This document shows, piece after piece, positions 36,618-45,480 of a stretch of 64,000 nt of DNA (position 1 is the stretch's first letter; every line of letters starts with the position of its first letter). A model generated the notes under the pieces. It saw only the letters and a list, made by a program, of their open reading frames with translations, ran no database searches and had not been told where the DNA came from. Both the position numbers and the translations under genes were made by a program. The stretch is from the NCBI GenBank assembly GCA_019359035.1, contig JAHHIC010000033.1, positions 1-64,000 on the forward strand, given 5' to 3'. The DNA comes from Scytonematopsis contorta HA4267-MV1 (GTDB lineage: Bacteria; Cyanobacteriota; Cyanobacteriia; Cyanobacteriales; Nostocaceae).

Positions 36618-37871
36618 ATGAAAAATATACTACCCGCTTTTAAGTCTAGAAATTACCGCTTGTTTTTTATTGGACAAGGGATTTCGTTAATTGGGACTTG
36701 GATGACGCAGCTAGCGACGGTTTGGTTAGTTTATCGCTTAACAGACTCAGCTTTGATGCTGGGAGTTGTGGGCTTTACTAGCCAAATTCCTAGTTTTTTC
36801 CTAGCCCCTTTTGGTGGAGTTTTTGTAGATAAATTCTCACGACATCGTACCTTAATTGGGACACAGATTTTAGCGATGATTCAATCCTTAACCTTAGCAG
36901 GATTGGCATTTAGCGGTAAAATACAAATCTGGCATATTATACTTTTAAGTTTATTTCAAGGATTTATTAACGCCTTTGATGCACCAGCAAGACAAGCATT
37001 TGTACCAGAATTAGTGGAACGTCGAGAAGATTTAGCGAATGCGATTGCGGTAAACTCTACTATGTTTAATGGAGCGCGGTTAATCGGTCCGGCTATTGGG
37101 GGTTTATTAATTGCCAGAGTGGGTATAGCGTACTGTTTTTTAATTGATGGCGTTAGTTATATAGCCGTTCTTTTAGGTTTATTAGCGATGAGAATTAAAC
37201 CTAGAAAAATGGTCATAACTGCTGGAAATCCATTACAAAAAATAAAAGAAGGCTTTACCTATGCTTTTGGATTTGCCCCTATTCGCTCAATTTTAATACA
37301 AGCAGCAATAATTAGTTTCTTTGGGATTCAATATACAGTTGTTGTACCAATTTTTGCAGAAAAGATTCTCGGAGGAGGAGCAGAAACATTAGGATTTTTG
37401 ATGGGCGCTTCTGGAATTGGTGCATTATTTGGAGGGATTTATTTAGCGACACGAAAAACAGTTGTAGGATTGGGAAAATTAATTGTTTTTGCTCCCAGTG
37501 TTTTGGGAATTGGTTTGATAGCTTTTGCTCTATCTCGTTTTTTACCAATCTCTTTAATAATAATGTTATTTGTTGGCTGGGGGACAATTATGCAAGTTGC
37601 CGCAAGTAATACAGTTTTACAAACAATTGTAGAAGAAGACAAACGCGGAAGAGTAATGAGTTTATTCACTATGTCGTTTTTAGGAATGACACCCTTTGGT
37701 AATTTATTAGGAGGAGCTTTAGCAAGCAGTATAGGTGCGTCTTATACATTAATTATTGATGGTGTTATCTGTGTGATAACCTCTATATTTTTCACTAGGC
37801 AATTACCTGCATTAAAAAAAATGGTTCAGCCGATTTACGAAGAAAAAGGAATTTTGAATAAATTAAGGTAA
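36618..37871 (+). CDS. MFS exporter (EntS/MFS_3-like)
   Basis: A 417-residue carrier from ATG 36618 (an in-frame TTG at 36603 is less likely). About 12 helices are present, with the start FKSRNYRLFFIGQGISLIGTWM typical of the MFS_3/EntS branch, and the loop GVFVDKFSRHR as motif A. EmrA-type adaptors normally pair with 14-helix EmrB pumps; here the partner is of the 12-helix type, which is noteworthy. Likely exports a hydrophobic small molecule together with the HlyD-like protein. Confidence 0.9.
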   Translation: MKNILPAFKSRNYRLFFIGQGISLIGTWMTQLATVWLVYRLTDSALMLGVVGFTSQIPSFFLAPFGGVFVDKFSRHRTLIGTQILAMIQSLTLAGLAFSGKIQIWHIILLSLFQGFINAFDAPARQAFVPELVERREDLANAIAVNSTMFNGARLIGPAIGGLLIARVGIAYCFLIDGVSYIAVLLGLLAMRIKPRKMVITAGNPLQKIKEGFTYAFGFAPIRSILIQAAIISFFGIQYTVVVPIFAEKILGGGAETLGFLMGASGIGALFGGIYLATRKTVVGLGKLIVFAPSVLGIGLIAFALSRFLPISLIIMLFVGWGTIMQVAASNTVLQTIVEEDKRGRVMSLFTMSFLGMTPFGNLLGGALASSIGASYTLIIDGVICVITSIFFTRQLPALKKMVQPIYEEKGILNKLR

Positions 37872-37882
37872 TATTATACATC

Positions 37883-39589
37883 TTAAATTTCATCTTTCAA
37901 TCGCTCAATTATATCTATATCAGGTAATTTACCCCCGACAATTTTTTCAAACTCACGAACATTTCCAGCATTATCAAAATAGTTTGTATTAACACCTAAT
38001 ACTGTAGATACATAACATTCAACACATTTTCTTTCCAAAACGTCAGACTCGGAGGATATAAGAGCAAAAGCAGGTTCCTGATAAGTAGAAACAGGTGTTC
38101 CATTAGCATCAAGCACACATTGAGAGCGCATTATAACATTCAAAATTGATGTGACTTGAGAGTTTGATATCCCTAAAGACTGACCTAAATTGATTTTTAC
38201 TTGAGTCATACTAGTAGGGTGTTCAAGTTCAGAAAACATCTTAATTAATTCATTAATAATATTTGCGCGACATTTGGGTAAAGGTAATATGCGCTTTTTC
38301 TTTAAAAATTGAGATAGTTGGAAAGAATTGTTTGCGGAAGACTTATAAGTTTCTTGTATTTTTGTAATTTCTGACAAATTATCTGGTAAATTATCTGATA
38401 ATCCCACAGCCGTGCTAATATGCTTCAGCAAGTTATTGCAGTTAGCTACAGTGATATCCCAAAGATTAGTCCAACTGACAGTCTGAGGGTCAGAAAGTTT
38501 CAAACCAACAATAAATGCTCTATTTTTAGCTACATCAAGTAACTTTCTTCGAGCACAATAACTACTCAAACTACTACTTGATTGATGTCCCGATTTACAT
38601 TCTATCCAAATCAGTTCGTTATTGACTAAAAATAGTAAATCTATCTCAAAACTATCCCCGTTACGGAGAGTAATATGCGGGTTCATCAGACATTCATACT
38701 CTACTTTATTTGCGGTTAAAAAATCAGTTACTTTTATATATACATAAAGTTCAAACCAGCGACCATTCAAAAAACAGTTGATTTCTGGATTTCCGATTTG
38801 AGGTGTCGCAGATATAAGTTTTTGCTGTTTATCGTAGTAGTAATCAGCCAACAATGAATTTTGTAGCAAAGTTTGACAGAATTGGGTACAAGTAGCAATT
38901 TCATCCGGATTACTTTTAGCTAAACTAAAACTAACCTTGCTTTTACTGTTTAAACTTCTAATTATTTGTTGATATAAGGGTGCTAATGTTGTGTATTTTT
39001 CACCTATTGTAAAAGCTATTTTATCAAAAATATCATCCTTTGATACGGGTTGATAATATCTATCCACCCGAATATTACGAGCATTTAAACAAGAAACTAT
39101 ATTGATAAACTCTGGTGAAATAGGAACATCATGAGCAATATTTTTTTCAAATATTTCCTCTATTTCTTCAGATGAGTTTAATAAAGCAAATTTATTAGTT
39201 ATCGGTTCGCTACTTGTTAGATTACTAGACTTAAACTGTATTTTCAGACCTTCCAAGTCACCTTTCAAAGATTGAATTTCTTCACTTAAAAGCGATATAG
39301 ATTGTTTTAGTTCTCCACTTTCATCTTTAAAAGATTGAATTTCCTTGCTAATCAGTGAAATAGAACTATTGAACTCCCCATTGAGAATATGTTTAATTTT
39401 CTGTAAAACCTCTTCTTGAGACTCATATTCCTTACGTCTCTTTAAAATTGTGCCACTTACAGCTCCGACGCTACTTCCAGCCAAAGCAGCACTCACTCTA
39501 TGGGATGGGGATAAAATAGAAGCAGCAGCACCGCAAAATAATGCCAGCACTCCCGTTAATAGTCCAGGTGTTAAAGATTTATCCATCAT
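37883..39589 (-). CDS. Membrane-anchored PD-(D/E)XK nuclease (DUF1887/Card1-like core)
   Basis: A 568-residue protein. Residues 8-48 hold two short Gly/Ala-rich membrane segments; 55-120 form a heptad-repeat coiled coil (SLISKEIQSFKDE, LLSEEIQSLKGDL). The centre (about 270-370) has a restriction-endonuclease fold pattern: NGRWFELYVY with Glu280, SFEIDLLFLVNNELIWIECK with Asp317, Glu330 and Lys332. This order and spacing, including the G-x-W-x-E-x-Y-V-Y segment, is like the nuclease of Card1/Can2 (DUF1887) CRISPR ancillary effectors. There is no recognisable CARF Rossmann domain; residues 140-260 are unassigned. The C-terminal 150 residues resemble a winged helix. A GGAGG site precedes ATG 39589. 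No CRISPR-cas gene is nearby. Possible defence or DNA-processing role. Confidence 0.75.
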   Translation of the reverse strand: MMDKSLTPGLLTGVLALFCGAAASILSPSHRVSAALAGSSVGAVSGTILKRRKEYESQEEVLQKIKHILNGEFNSSISLISKEIQSFKDESGELKQSISLLSEEIQSLKGDLEGLKIQFKSSNLTSSEPITNKFALLNSSEEIEEIFEKNIAHDVPISPEFINIVSCLNARNIRVDRYYQPVSKDDIFDKIAFTIGEKYTTLAPLYQQIIRSLNSKSKVSFSLAKSNPDEIATCTQFCQTLLQNSLLADYYYDKQQKLISATPQIGNPEINCFLNGRWFELYVYIKVTDFLTANKVEYECLMNPHITLRNGDSFEIDLLFLVNNELIWIECKSGHQSSSSLSSYCARRKLLDVAKNRAFIVGLKLSDPQTVSWTNLWDITVANCNNLLKHISTAVGLSDNLPDNLSEITKIQETYKSSANNSFQLSQFLKKKRILPLPKCRANIINELIKMFSELEHPTSMTQVKINLGQSLGISNSQVTSILNVIMRSQCVLDANGTPVSTYQEPAFALISSESDVLERKCVECYVSTVLGVNTNYFDNAGNVREFEKIVGGKLPDIDIIERLKDEI

Positions 39590-39744
39590 CCATTCCTCCG
39601 AAGTGGGAAGTTTGCACCGCCATAGTGTCTACTTGTATCTTGTTTAGCATTATTTCTTAAATATTGCCTTACTAGTACAAAAGATGTATATTTAAGTGTG
39701 GCTAACTATGACTACCCATGAATTGATTATCATTTTCAAAACAT

Positions 39745-39770
39745 GTAGAGACGTTACGTGTAACGTCTCC
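39745..39770. repeat. GTAGAGACGTTACGTGTAAC palindrome
   Basis: Copy of the GTAGAGACGTTAC palindrome with a central A-to-G change and lacking the last TAC. It lies 23 bases before the FkbM stop codon complement, so it is a likely terminator for that gene. Confidence 0.8.
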
Positions 39771-39792
39771 AAGTCCAGTGCTGTAATGAATT

Positions 39793-40722
39793 TTAGCTCA
39801 TGGGTTCTTTATCCCACCAATCTTCATAAATTTTTCTTAACTCAACTTTGCCAGTTACGTAAGGACTATTAGAATCTGTATTTAGTTTTTCTTGATGTAA
39901 AGGCTGAGATATGATTTCCAATATTTCTAGTTTTCTTGCTTCCGTTAAGCTAGAAAATCTGATTAAATTAGCAGCGAAATCTACATTACTATGAATTAGA
40001 GAAAATAGAAATGCTTTAAGTAAGTATTCTTCCTTTTTTAAGTAGTTAGTATCTCTAACATAAGCCACATCCAGTTCAACAATTTCTCCACCTAAATAAG
40101 GATTATATTCACAAGAAATTAATCTAAATCCTAAACCTATTAGCAAAGTATGTATATCAGTAAATAAAGGAGCACCTAAATATAATTCCCTCAATTGAGT
40201 TTCTAGAAATATCCCAACCACATTATCTAGTGTCGAAGCTCCACCTTTGAGAACTTCGTATTCTGCACCTTGAATATCTAATTTAATGAAATCAGGTAGT
40301 GCTACTTCATATTGTTTAGTAAAAGCATCCAGAGAAATAGTCTTTACTGATTGAGTGTCAACAACTTCAAATAAATCTGACGCAGAAAAATTTTGCAATA
40401 TTTCGGTATTGGGTGGAAAAAGAGAAGAACAACCTGGGTTTCTAGTAATATAAAGTGTTCTGTCTCCCTCAGATTCAGCTAACGCAACAGGAAAAATATT
40501 TTTCATTCCTGATTTTTTGGAGCTTGTTAACTTATTTACTTCATCGCTATCTGGTTCAAACCCAACCACTGTAAATTTATTTAATTTCAATAAATCTGTA
40601 TATAGATAATGAATTCCATATCTGGAACCAACATCATACATAACCACTGAAATATCAGGATGTTGCTCATTTAACCAAGATACAATTTTTTGAGTGTATT
40701 TTTTTACTGCGGTAGCGTCCAT
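39793..40722 (-). CDS. FkbM family methyltransferase
   Basis: A 309-residue SAM-dependent methyltransferase. Motif I reads VMYDVGSRYGIHYLY (about residues 25-40) with Tyr/Asp in place of the usual I-D-V-G-A, followed by FTVVGFEPDSDEV. The FkbM signature FIKLDIQGAEYEVLKGG is at about residues 145-161. Family members methylate sugars or polyketides, often in surface polysaccharide synthesis. It stands alone on its strand with no glycan genes close by. Confidence 0.9.
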   Translation of the reverse strand: MDATAVKKYTQKIVSWLNEQHPDISVVMYDVGSRYGIHYLYTDLLKLNKFTVVGFEPDSDEVNKLTSSKKSGMKNIFPVALAESEGDRTLYITRNPGCSSLFPPNTEILQNFSASDLFEVVDTQSVKTISLDAFTKQYEVALPDFIKLDIQGAEYEVLKGGASTLDNVVGIFLETQLRELYLGAPLFTDIHTLLIGLGFRLISCEYNPYLGGEIVELDVAYVRDTNYLKKEEYLLKAFLFSLIHSNVDFAANLIRFSSLTEARKLEILEIISQPLHQEKLNTDSNSPYVTGKVELRKIYEDWWDKEPMS

Positions 40723-41011
40723 AGATTCCCCTTACTCAGATAAAAATATTTTATATCTAATCGGTAAGTTATTTTGGGGATTGTAAAATATAATTTATGA
40801 AATTTTATAGTCCGTATACGCTATAAGCTTATCAATCTGATTACGGATACGCACAGCATGTTGAGATAATTTTCGTACTTGCAGTGGCAAACATACTTAG
40901 CAGTTTATATGAAGATTGTGAATATTTCGCATAAAGAAATCAGCCAAATTTATTAAATAAAGCTGACTTCTAAAGTATTTATCAAAACTAATAGCAAACA
41001 AATTATACAAA

Positions 41012-41335
41012 TTATTGGTTTTCAGGTTGAACTACTTTCTGGGCTGAAAATTTAGGAAATTCTTTTGATGAATGAAAGAACGAATTAGCTTGATAGCAAA
41101 GAAGAAAACTTAAAAAAGTGAGACTAGAAGCAAATATAAAAAGTGTTTTCGCTATATATTTAAAATCATTATCTTTAATTTGAGACGGTCGCTGTAACTT
41201 CTCTTCAATTTCATCTTTGTCACTAGGAGTCGAATAATTTCTGCTGTACCAGTAAAAATTAGATAAGTTCTGGTCATGTAAAGTTTTATAACCAGCAGCA
41301 CGCTCCCGACCATATTCATCTTTTCTTCTTAACAT
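41012..41335 (-). CDS. Small single-span membrane protein, paralogue A
   Basis: A 107-residue protein with a basic/aromatic N-terminus (NLSNFYWYSRNY), an acidic middle, a membrane helix (YIAKTLFIFASSLTFLSFLL, about residues 63-84) and a short tail. The same layout and several identical positions (YWYS/YWWH, DEI/QEI, ANS after the helix, SAQKVVQPENQ/SVQQATQFNNQ) are found in the next gene, so the two arose by tandem duplication. Both start codons have AGGAGAA upstream. No known family. Confidence 0.7.
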   Translation of the reverse strand: MLRRKDEYGRERAAGYKTLHDQNLSNFYWYSRNYSTPSDKDEIEEKLQRPSQIKDNDFKYIAKTLFIFASSLTFLSFLLCYQANSFFHSSKEFPKFSAQKVVQPENQ

Positions 41336-41356
41336 ATATCTTCTCCTAATGAATTA

Positions 41357-41390
41357 GTTGACTGTTGACTGTTGACTGTTGGTGCTTGAC
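41357..41390. repeat. GTTGACT repeat between the paralogues
   Basis: Four to five GTTGACT-type units fill the 60-bp space between the two small membrane-protein genes. Confidence 0.75.
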
Positions 41391-41399
41391 TGCCAAAAT

Positions 41400-41732
41400 T
41401 TATTGATTATTAAATTGAGTTGCTTGTTGAACTGAAATTCTCGCAACATTTCGCAAAGCATGAGTAACAGAATTCGCTTGCGTTAATATACCAAAACTCA
41501 ATAATGCCAGCGTGGAAACAAATAAACAAGCCATCTTTAAGTTAGAGTCTGATTTCTTTTTCTGTTCCCCTTCTTCAACATCTACTTGATTTAACTCATC
41601 AAAAATTTCTTGTCTAACAAGAGGACTCCAGTAGCTTCCACCATGCCACCAATAATTAGTTAAATCCATATCCTCTAAAGAATAATGAGTATTTTTACTT
41701 TTCTGATGATACTGATTGTCTCTTTCTGACAT
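41400..41732 (-). CDS. Small single-span membrane protein, paralogue B
   Basis: A 110-residue protein of the same design as paralogue A: N-terminal NYWWHGGSYWS, charged middle (EEGEQKKKSDS), a membrane helix (MACLFVSTLALLSFGILTQA, about residues 68-88) and the end SVQQATQFNNQ. AGGAGAAAGGGC lies directly before ATG 41732, a strong ribosome site, which supports real expression. The gene comes first in a probable two-gene unit. Function unknown. Confidence 0.7.
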   Translation of the reverse strand: MSERDNQYHQKSKNTHYSLEDMDLTNYWWHGGSYWSPLVRQEIFDELNQVDVEEGEQKKKSDSNLKMACLFVSTLALLSFGILTQANSVTHALRNVARISVQQATQFNNQ

Positions 41733-41751
41733 GCCCTTTCTCCTAATAACT

Positions 41752-41930
41752 TTGTTGACGGTTGACGGTTGACGGTTGACGGTTGACAGTTAACATAATA
41801 ATGAAAAAATTCAAATCATGGAAGTTAACAATTAACAATTAACAATTAACAATTAACAATTAACAGTCAACAGCTAACAGTTAACAGTTAACAGTCAACA
41901 GCCAACAGCCAACAGCCAACAGCCAACACT
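41752..41930. repeat. GTTGACG and AACAATT/CAACAGC repeat cluster
   Basis: GTTGACG heptamers (41752-41791), then AATTAAC units (41822-41870) and CAACAGC/CAACAGT units up to 41930. Two orientations of the GTTGAC family and an AACAATTAAC variant stand side by side. Confidence 0.85.
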
Positions 41931-42266
41931 ATTTCTATCATCCTACTCTGATGTTATTTCGCCAATAAGAAAAAGTAAGAAAAAGTAAGGAAAACTAAAC
42001 TGACTAGTTCAATTTAATAACATGAATTGCTCGCTAATATGAATAATTTAAGAAATACTAACTATACTACAAGTCATTTTTATCCTCAGTGCGAAAATGT
42101 TAAGTTTTAATAATAGTTATTTTTTCAAAGCACAGATAACAGTTATTCTTTGAGCTAGATACATTATTTGAACTAAATTACAACATTTTGTTAAGCTAAA
42201 TGTAAAGTATAATGCGACAATAGAGGAAAGTTCCTAAAATTTTCAATTCCTAAATTTTTACCAGCC
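41931..42266. other. AT-rich gap before the metal permease gene
   Basis: 336 bases with no gene recognised. TATAAT at about 42209 could be a -10 element for the permease gene. I do not see the TGATAATnATTATCA-type site of cyanobacterial Zur or another convincing operator. Confidence 0.4.
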
Positions 42267-43133
42267 ATGTTCCAGTCACTAATTGAGCCGTTGCAGTACA
42301 GCTTTATGCAACGTTCCCTCATTATCGCTATCTTAGTCGGCTTATTGTGTGCGGTTGTCGGTAGTTATTTGATGGTACAACGACTAGCATTACTGGGTGA
42401 TGCCATCAGCCATTCCGTTTTACCAGGACTTGCCATAGCATTTCTTTTGGGGGGTAATATTTTCGTTGGGGCATTCATCGCCGGAGTCATCAGTACGATG
42501 GTAATAACCTGGATAAAAGCTAACTCTCCTATCAAAGAAGATGCCGCAATGGGGATAGTTTTCTCAGCTTTTTTTGCACTAGGAGTTACATTAATTACAG
42601 TAATTCAAAAAGACAACAAAATAGACCTAAATCATTTTCTGTTTGGCAATATACTTGGTGTCACAGCAAGCGAAGTTAGAGACACAGCAATTATTGCCAC
42701 TATAGTATTACTAATAGTAATTTTATTTTACAAAGAACTGCTATTTTACACATTTGACCCTCTGGGCGCCCAAGCAGCAGGATTACCAGTAAATCGATTA
42801 AACTTTGGTTTAATGATACTTATTGCATTAACCATCGTCGCTAGCATGAAAGCCGTAGGAGTTATCTTAGTTTTATCACTACTAATCACACCAGGAGCAA
42901 CAGCTTACTTATTAGTAAAACGCTTACATAATGTCATGATATTGGGAGCGGGGATAGGTGTATTTTCGAGTATATCAGGAATGTATATCAGCTATTTTTA
43001 CAACTTACCATCTGGACCTGCAATTGTATTAGTTGTATCTGGGTTATTTTTCTTCACATTATTGTTTAGCCCACGACATGGTATTTTGACCAACCAGCGA
43101 AGTCCCATTCCATCAAGTGAAGAAGTAGAATAG
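42267..43133 (+). CDS. Metal (Zn/Mn) ABC transporter permease, ZnuB/MntB family
   Basis: A 288-residue inner-membrane protein of the ABC-3 family with 8 or so helices. Typical segments: RSLIIAILVGLLCAVVGSYL, QRLALLGDAISHSVLPGLAI (the D-x-x-S-H-S/A loop), and the late GVILVLSLLITPGATAYLL. It should form the channel for zinc or manganese import with a binding protein and ATPase. Neither is within the window, although these three genes are normally adjacent; they may lie elsewhere on the chromosome. Metal specificity cannot be set from the permease alone. Confidence 0.93.
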   Translation: MFQSLIEPLQYSFMQRSLIIAILVGLLCAVVGSYLMVQRLALLGDAISHSVLPGLAIAFLLGGNIFVGAFIAGVISTMVITWIKANSPIKEDAAMGIVFSAFFALGVTLITVIQKDNKIDLNHFLFGNILGVTASEVRDTAIIATIVLLIVILFYKELLFYTFDPLGAQAAGLPVNRLNFGLMILIALTIVASMKAVGVILVLSLLITPGATAYLLVKRLHNVMILGAGIGVFSSISGMYISYFYNLPSGPAIVLVVSGLFFFTLLFSPRHGILTNQRSPIPSSEEVE

Positions 43134-43265
43134 ACATTTATTATTTGCGAATATGAAAATTTATTCATGATTAACTGATATGAATTTGAAATTATGTAGA
43201 AATTAAGATATATTAAATCTGCGCTCATTTATTAAACTGATAACCACAGTTTGGATATCTCAAAA

Positions 43266-44051
43266 ATGAAAGTAATTAGTCCTAAAATTCTTGCCTTAGA
43301 CTTTGATGGTGTTATTTGTGACGGGCTGATGGAATATTTTGAAGTCTCATGGCTTGCTTACAGTCAAATTTGGTCATCAACGGGTATCACACCACCCGAT
43401 ACTCTAGCCAAGAAATTTAACCCACTCAGAGCCGTAATTGAAACAGGTTGGGAAATGCCAGTACTAATTAAAGCTTTGGTGGATAAAATCCCCGAAGGGA
43501 AAATTTATAAAAATTGGGGTAACATCGCTCAAGAAATCTTACAAAAAGATAATCTAAATGCAAAGGAAATCGCAGCTAAACTAGATACTTTGCGCGACGA
43601 ATGGATAGCAAAAGATTTAAATAGCTGGTTGAGTTTACATAGATTTTACCCAGGAGTTATCAAAAAACTTAAAGCAACACTTGCTAGCAACATCATACTG
43701 TACATCGTAACTACAAAAGAAGGACGTTTTGTACAAGAACTACTGCAAAAAGAAGAAGTTAATCTATCACCAGAATTTATTTTTGGTAAAGAAAATAAAC
43801 GACCAAAATATGAAATTTTACGAGAATTAATCAAAGCACATAATATTTCGTCAGAACAATTATGGTTTGTCGAAGACAGACTAAAAACACTAGAATTAGT
43901 TCAGCAACAACCAGACTTAGAAGAAGTAAAGCTTTACCTAGCAGACTGGGGCTATAATACTCAAATAGAAAGAGAGACAGCCGAAAATAATCCTAAAATT
44001 AAGCTTGTATCACTTTTGCAATTTGACAAAGACTTTTCAGAATGGGGGTGA
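43266..44051 (+). CDS. HAD family hydrolase
   Basis: A 261-residue cytoplasmic protein from ATG 43266 (TTG 43251 also in frame). Motif I is LALDFDGVICDG (Asp nucleophile and acid/base, residues 10-21), motif II is IVTTKEGRFV, and motif IV lies in LWFVEDRLKTLE. A helical cap of about 90 residues separates the first two. These are phosphatase-like enzymes; cyanobacterial relatives are uncharacterised. nurA begins 6 bases after its stop, so the two are probably co-transcribed. Confidence 0.88.
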   Translation: MKVISPKILALDFDGVICDGLMEYFEVSWLAYSQIWSSTGITPPDTLAKKFNPLRAVIETGWEMPVLIKALVDKIPEGKIYKNWGNIAQEILQKDNLNAKEIAAKLDTLRDEWIAKDLNSWLSLHRFYPGVIKKLKATLASNIILYIVTTKEGRFVQELLQKEEVNLSPEFIFGKENKRPKYEILRELIKAHNISSEQLWFVEDRLKTLELVQQQPDLEEVKLYLADWGYNTQIERETAENNPKIKLVSLLQFDKDFSEWG

Positions 44052-44057
44052 TTAACA

Positions 44058-45329
44058 ATGTTAGATTTAACAAAACTTACGCGGCAAATGCAGGGATTGA
44101 GCCAACACCTGACTCAAGAAGCAACAGTAAGTAAACAACGTTTAGAATTAGCCCAAAAACATCTGCAAACAGCAGCAACTCGTCAGACAGAACTAGTAGA
44201 AATACAAGAAAAGTGGCGAGATAGAATGCTTTTTGCTAACGCTACCCCGATGGAACCTATTAATACATGTATTGATATCCCTGTTCCGCCGAAAGTGCAT
44301 ACCATCATAGCCACCGACGGTTCACAAATTTCCCCAAACCATCACGAAATTGCTTACTGTTACTTAATAAACATCGGCAGAGTAATTTTGCATTATGGTC
44401 AAAATCGCCATCCACTTCTAGATAGTTTACCAGAAATATTTTATAGTCAAGAAGACCTATACGCCTCTCGTCAATGGGGAATCCGCACTGAAGAATGGAT
44501 GAGTTTTCGTCGTACCGCATCAGAAACAACAGTCCTAGCCGAACTCTCCTATGCCGCAAAATACCCCCTTAGCAATTCGCAATTAGCAATTAGCAATTCG
44601 CAATTACCCCCCTCATCTCCCCCATCTCCCCTACCCTCCCCACTCCCCACTCCCCACTCCCCACTCCCCACCCTAGCAATGGTGGATGGTTCACTAGTCT
44701 ATTGGTTTTTGGAGCAACTACCCTCTGATGCTCGGCAACAAATTTTACCCCCCATTTTAGATGCTTGGAAGCTGTTAAAAAATGCACAAATTCCCTTAAT
44801 GGGTTATCTTAGTGCATCGCGAAATGTCGAAGCAACAAACTTCCTGCGTTTACTTGCTTGTCCCCATCCAGCACCCGATTGTGTTAGCTTTTGCCCAAAT
44901 CAATCAGAAAAAATACCATGTAAAGTTTTTGAAGCTCTGAGAGATTCCACCTTATGGCAAACCCAACTTCAGCCAGGACAACGAGGTCCCCTATGGAGAA
45001 GTAATGCTCGTATTCTCGACTTTTACGAAGACCAAACCATTTATTTTTGCTACGTCCATGTCGGAGCAGAAATTGCCAGAGTGGAATTACCATCATGGGT
45101 AGCAGAAGACACAAAAATGTTAGATGAAGCCTTAGGATTAATGCTGGCACAAGTACAAAAAGGATATGGCTATCCAGTTGCATTAGCAGAAGCACATAAC
45201 CAAGCAGTAGTAAGAGGTGCGGATAAAGCGCGGTTTTTTGCTTTATTAGAAAGACAAATGATTAAAGCTGGGTTAAGAAATGTGGGAACATCCTACAAAG
45301 AAGCCCGTAAACGAGGAAGTATAGCTTAA
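44058..45329 (+). CDS. nurA: NurA-domain nuclease
   Basis: A 423-residue protein of the NurA family, 5'-3' nucleases that in archaea act with HerA in end resection. The RNase H-like core starts at IIATDGSQISPNHHEIA (Asp about residue 84, a metal ligand), a second acidic site follows in TLAMVDGSLVYWFLEQ, and later come FYEDQTIYFCYVHVGAEIARVELPSW and GYPVALAEAHNQAVV. Between the first two blocks, residues about 170-205 are low-complexity (SNSQLAISNSQL, then [13 protein letters not shown]), encoded by a dispersed repeat that keeps the frame. No HerA gene is nearby. The bacterial role is less clear than in archaea. Confidence 0.9.
   Translation: MLDLTKLTRQMQGLSQHLTQEATVSKQRLELAQKHLQTAATRQTELVEIQEKWRDRMLFANATPMEPINTCIDIPVPPKVHTIIATDGSQISPNHHEIAYCYLINIGRVILHYGQNRHPLLDSLPEIFYSQEDLYASRQWGIRTEEWMSFRRTASETTVLAELSYAAKYPLSNSQLAISNSQLPPSSPPSPLPSPLPTPHSPLPTLAMVDGSLVYWFLEQLPSDARQQILPPILDAWKLLKNAQIPLMGYLSASRNVEATNFLRLLACPHPAPDCVSFCPNQSEKIPCKVFEALRDSTLWQTQLQPGQRGPLWRSNARILDFYEDQTIYFCYVHVGAEIARVELPSWVAEDTKMLDEALGLMLAQVQKGYGYPVALAEAHNQAVVRGADKARFFALLERQMIKAGLRNVGTSYKEARKRGSIA
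44566..44672. repeat. Dispersed repeat inside nurA
   Basis: AGCAATTCGCAATT units followed by a run of ACTCCCC units, the same type that is intergenic at 6979-7156. It replaces nothing obvious and adds about 35 residues in frame between two conserved blocks of NurA. Confidence 0.9.
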
Positions 45330-45338
45330 ATCTAAATA

Positions 45339-45382
45339 TAGAGACGCGATTAATGTAGAGACGCGATGAATCGCGTCTCTAC
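45339..45382. repeat. GTAGAGACGCGAT repeat
   Basis: A half copy followed by a full palindrome (GTAGAGACGCGATGAATCGC and arm), 10 bases after the nurA stop codon. Likely terminator. Confidence 0.85.
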
Positions 45383-45480
45383 CTGTCGTAACAGGTGCAA
45401 ACTAAAATGATTAGAATAAATAAAGGAATAACAAAGAGAAATTCTTTCTTGTTCCTTCTTCCTTTTTCCTTCTTTCTTCT

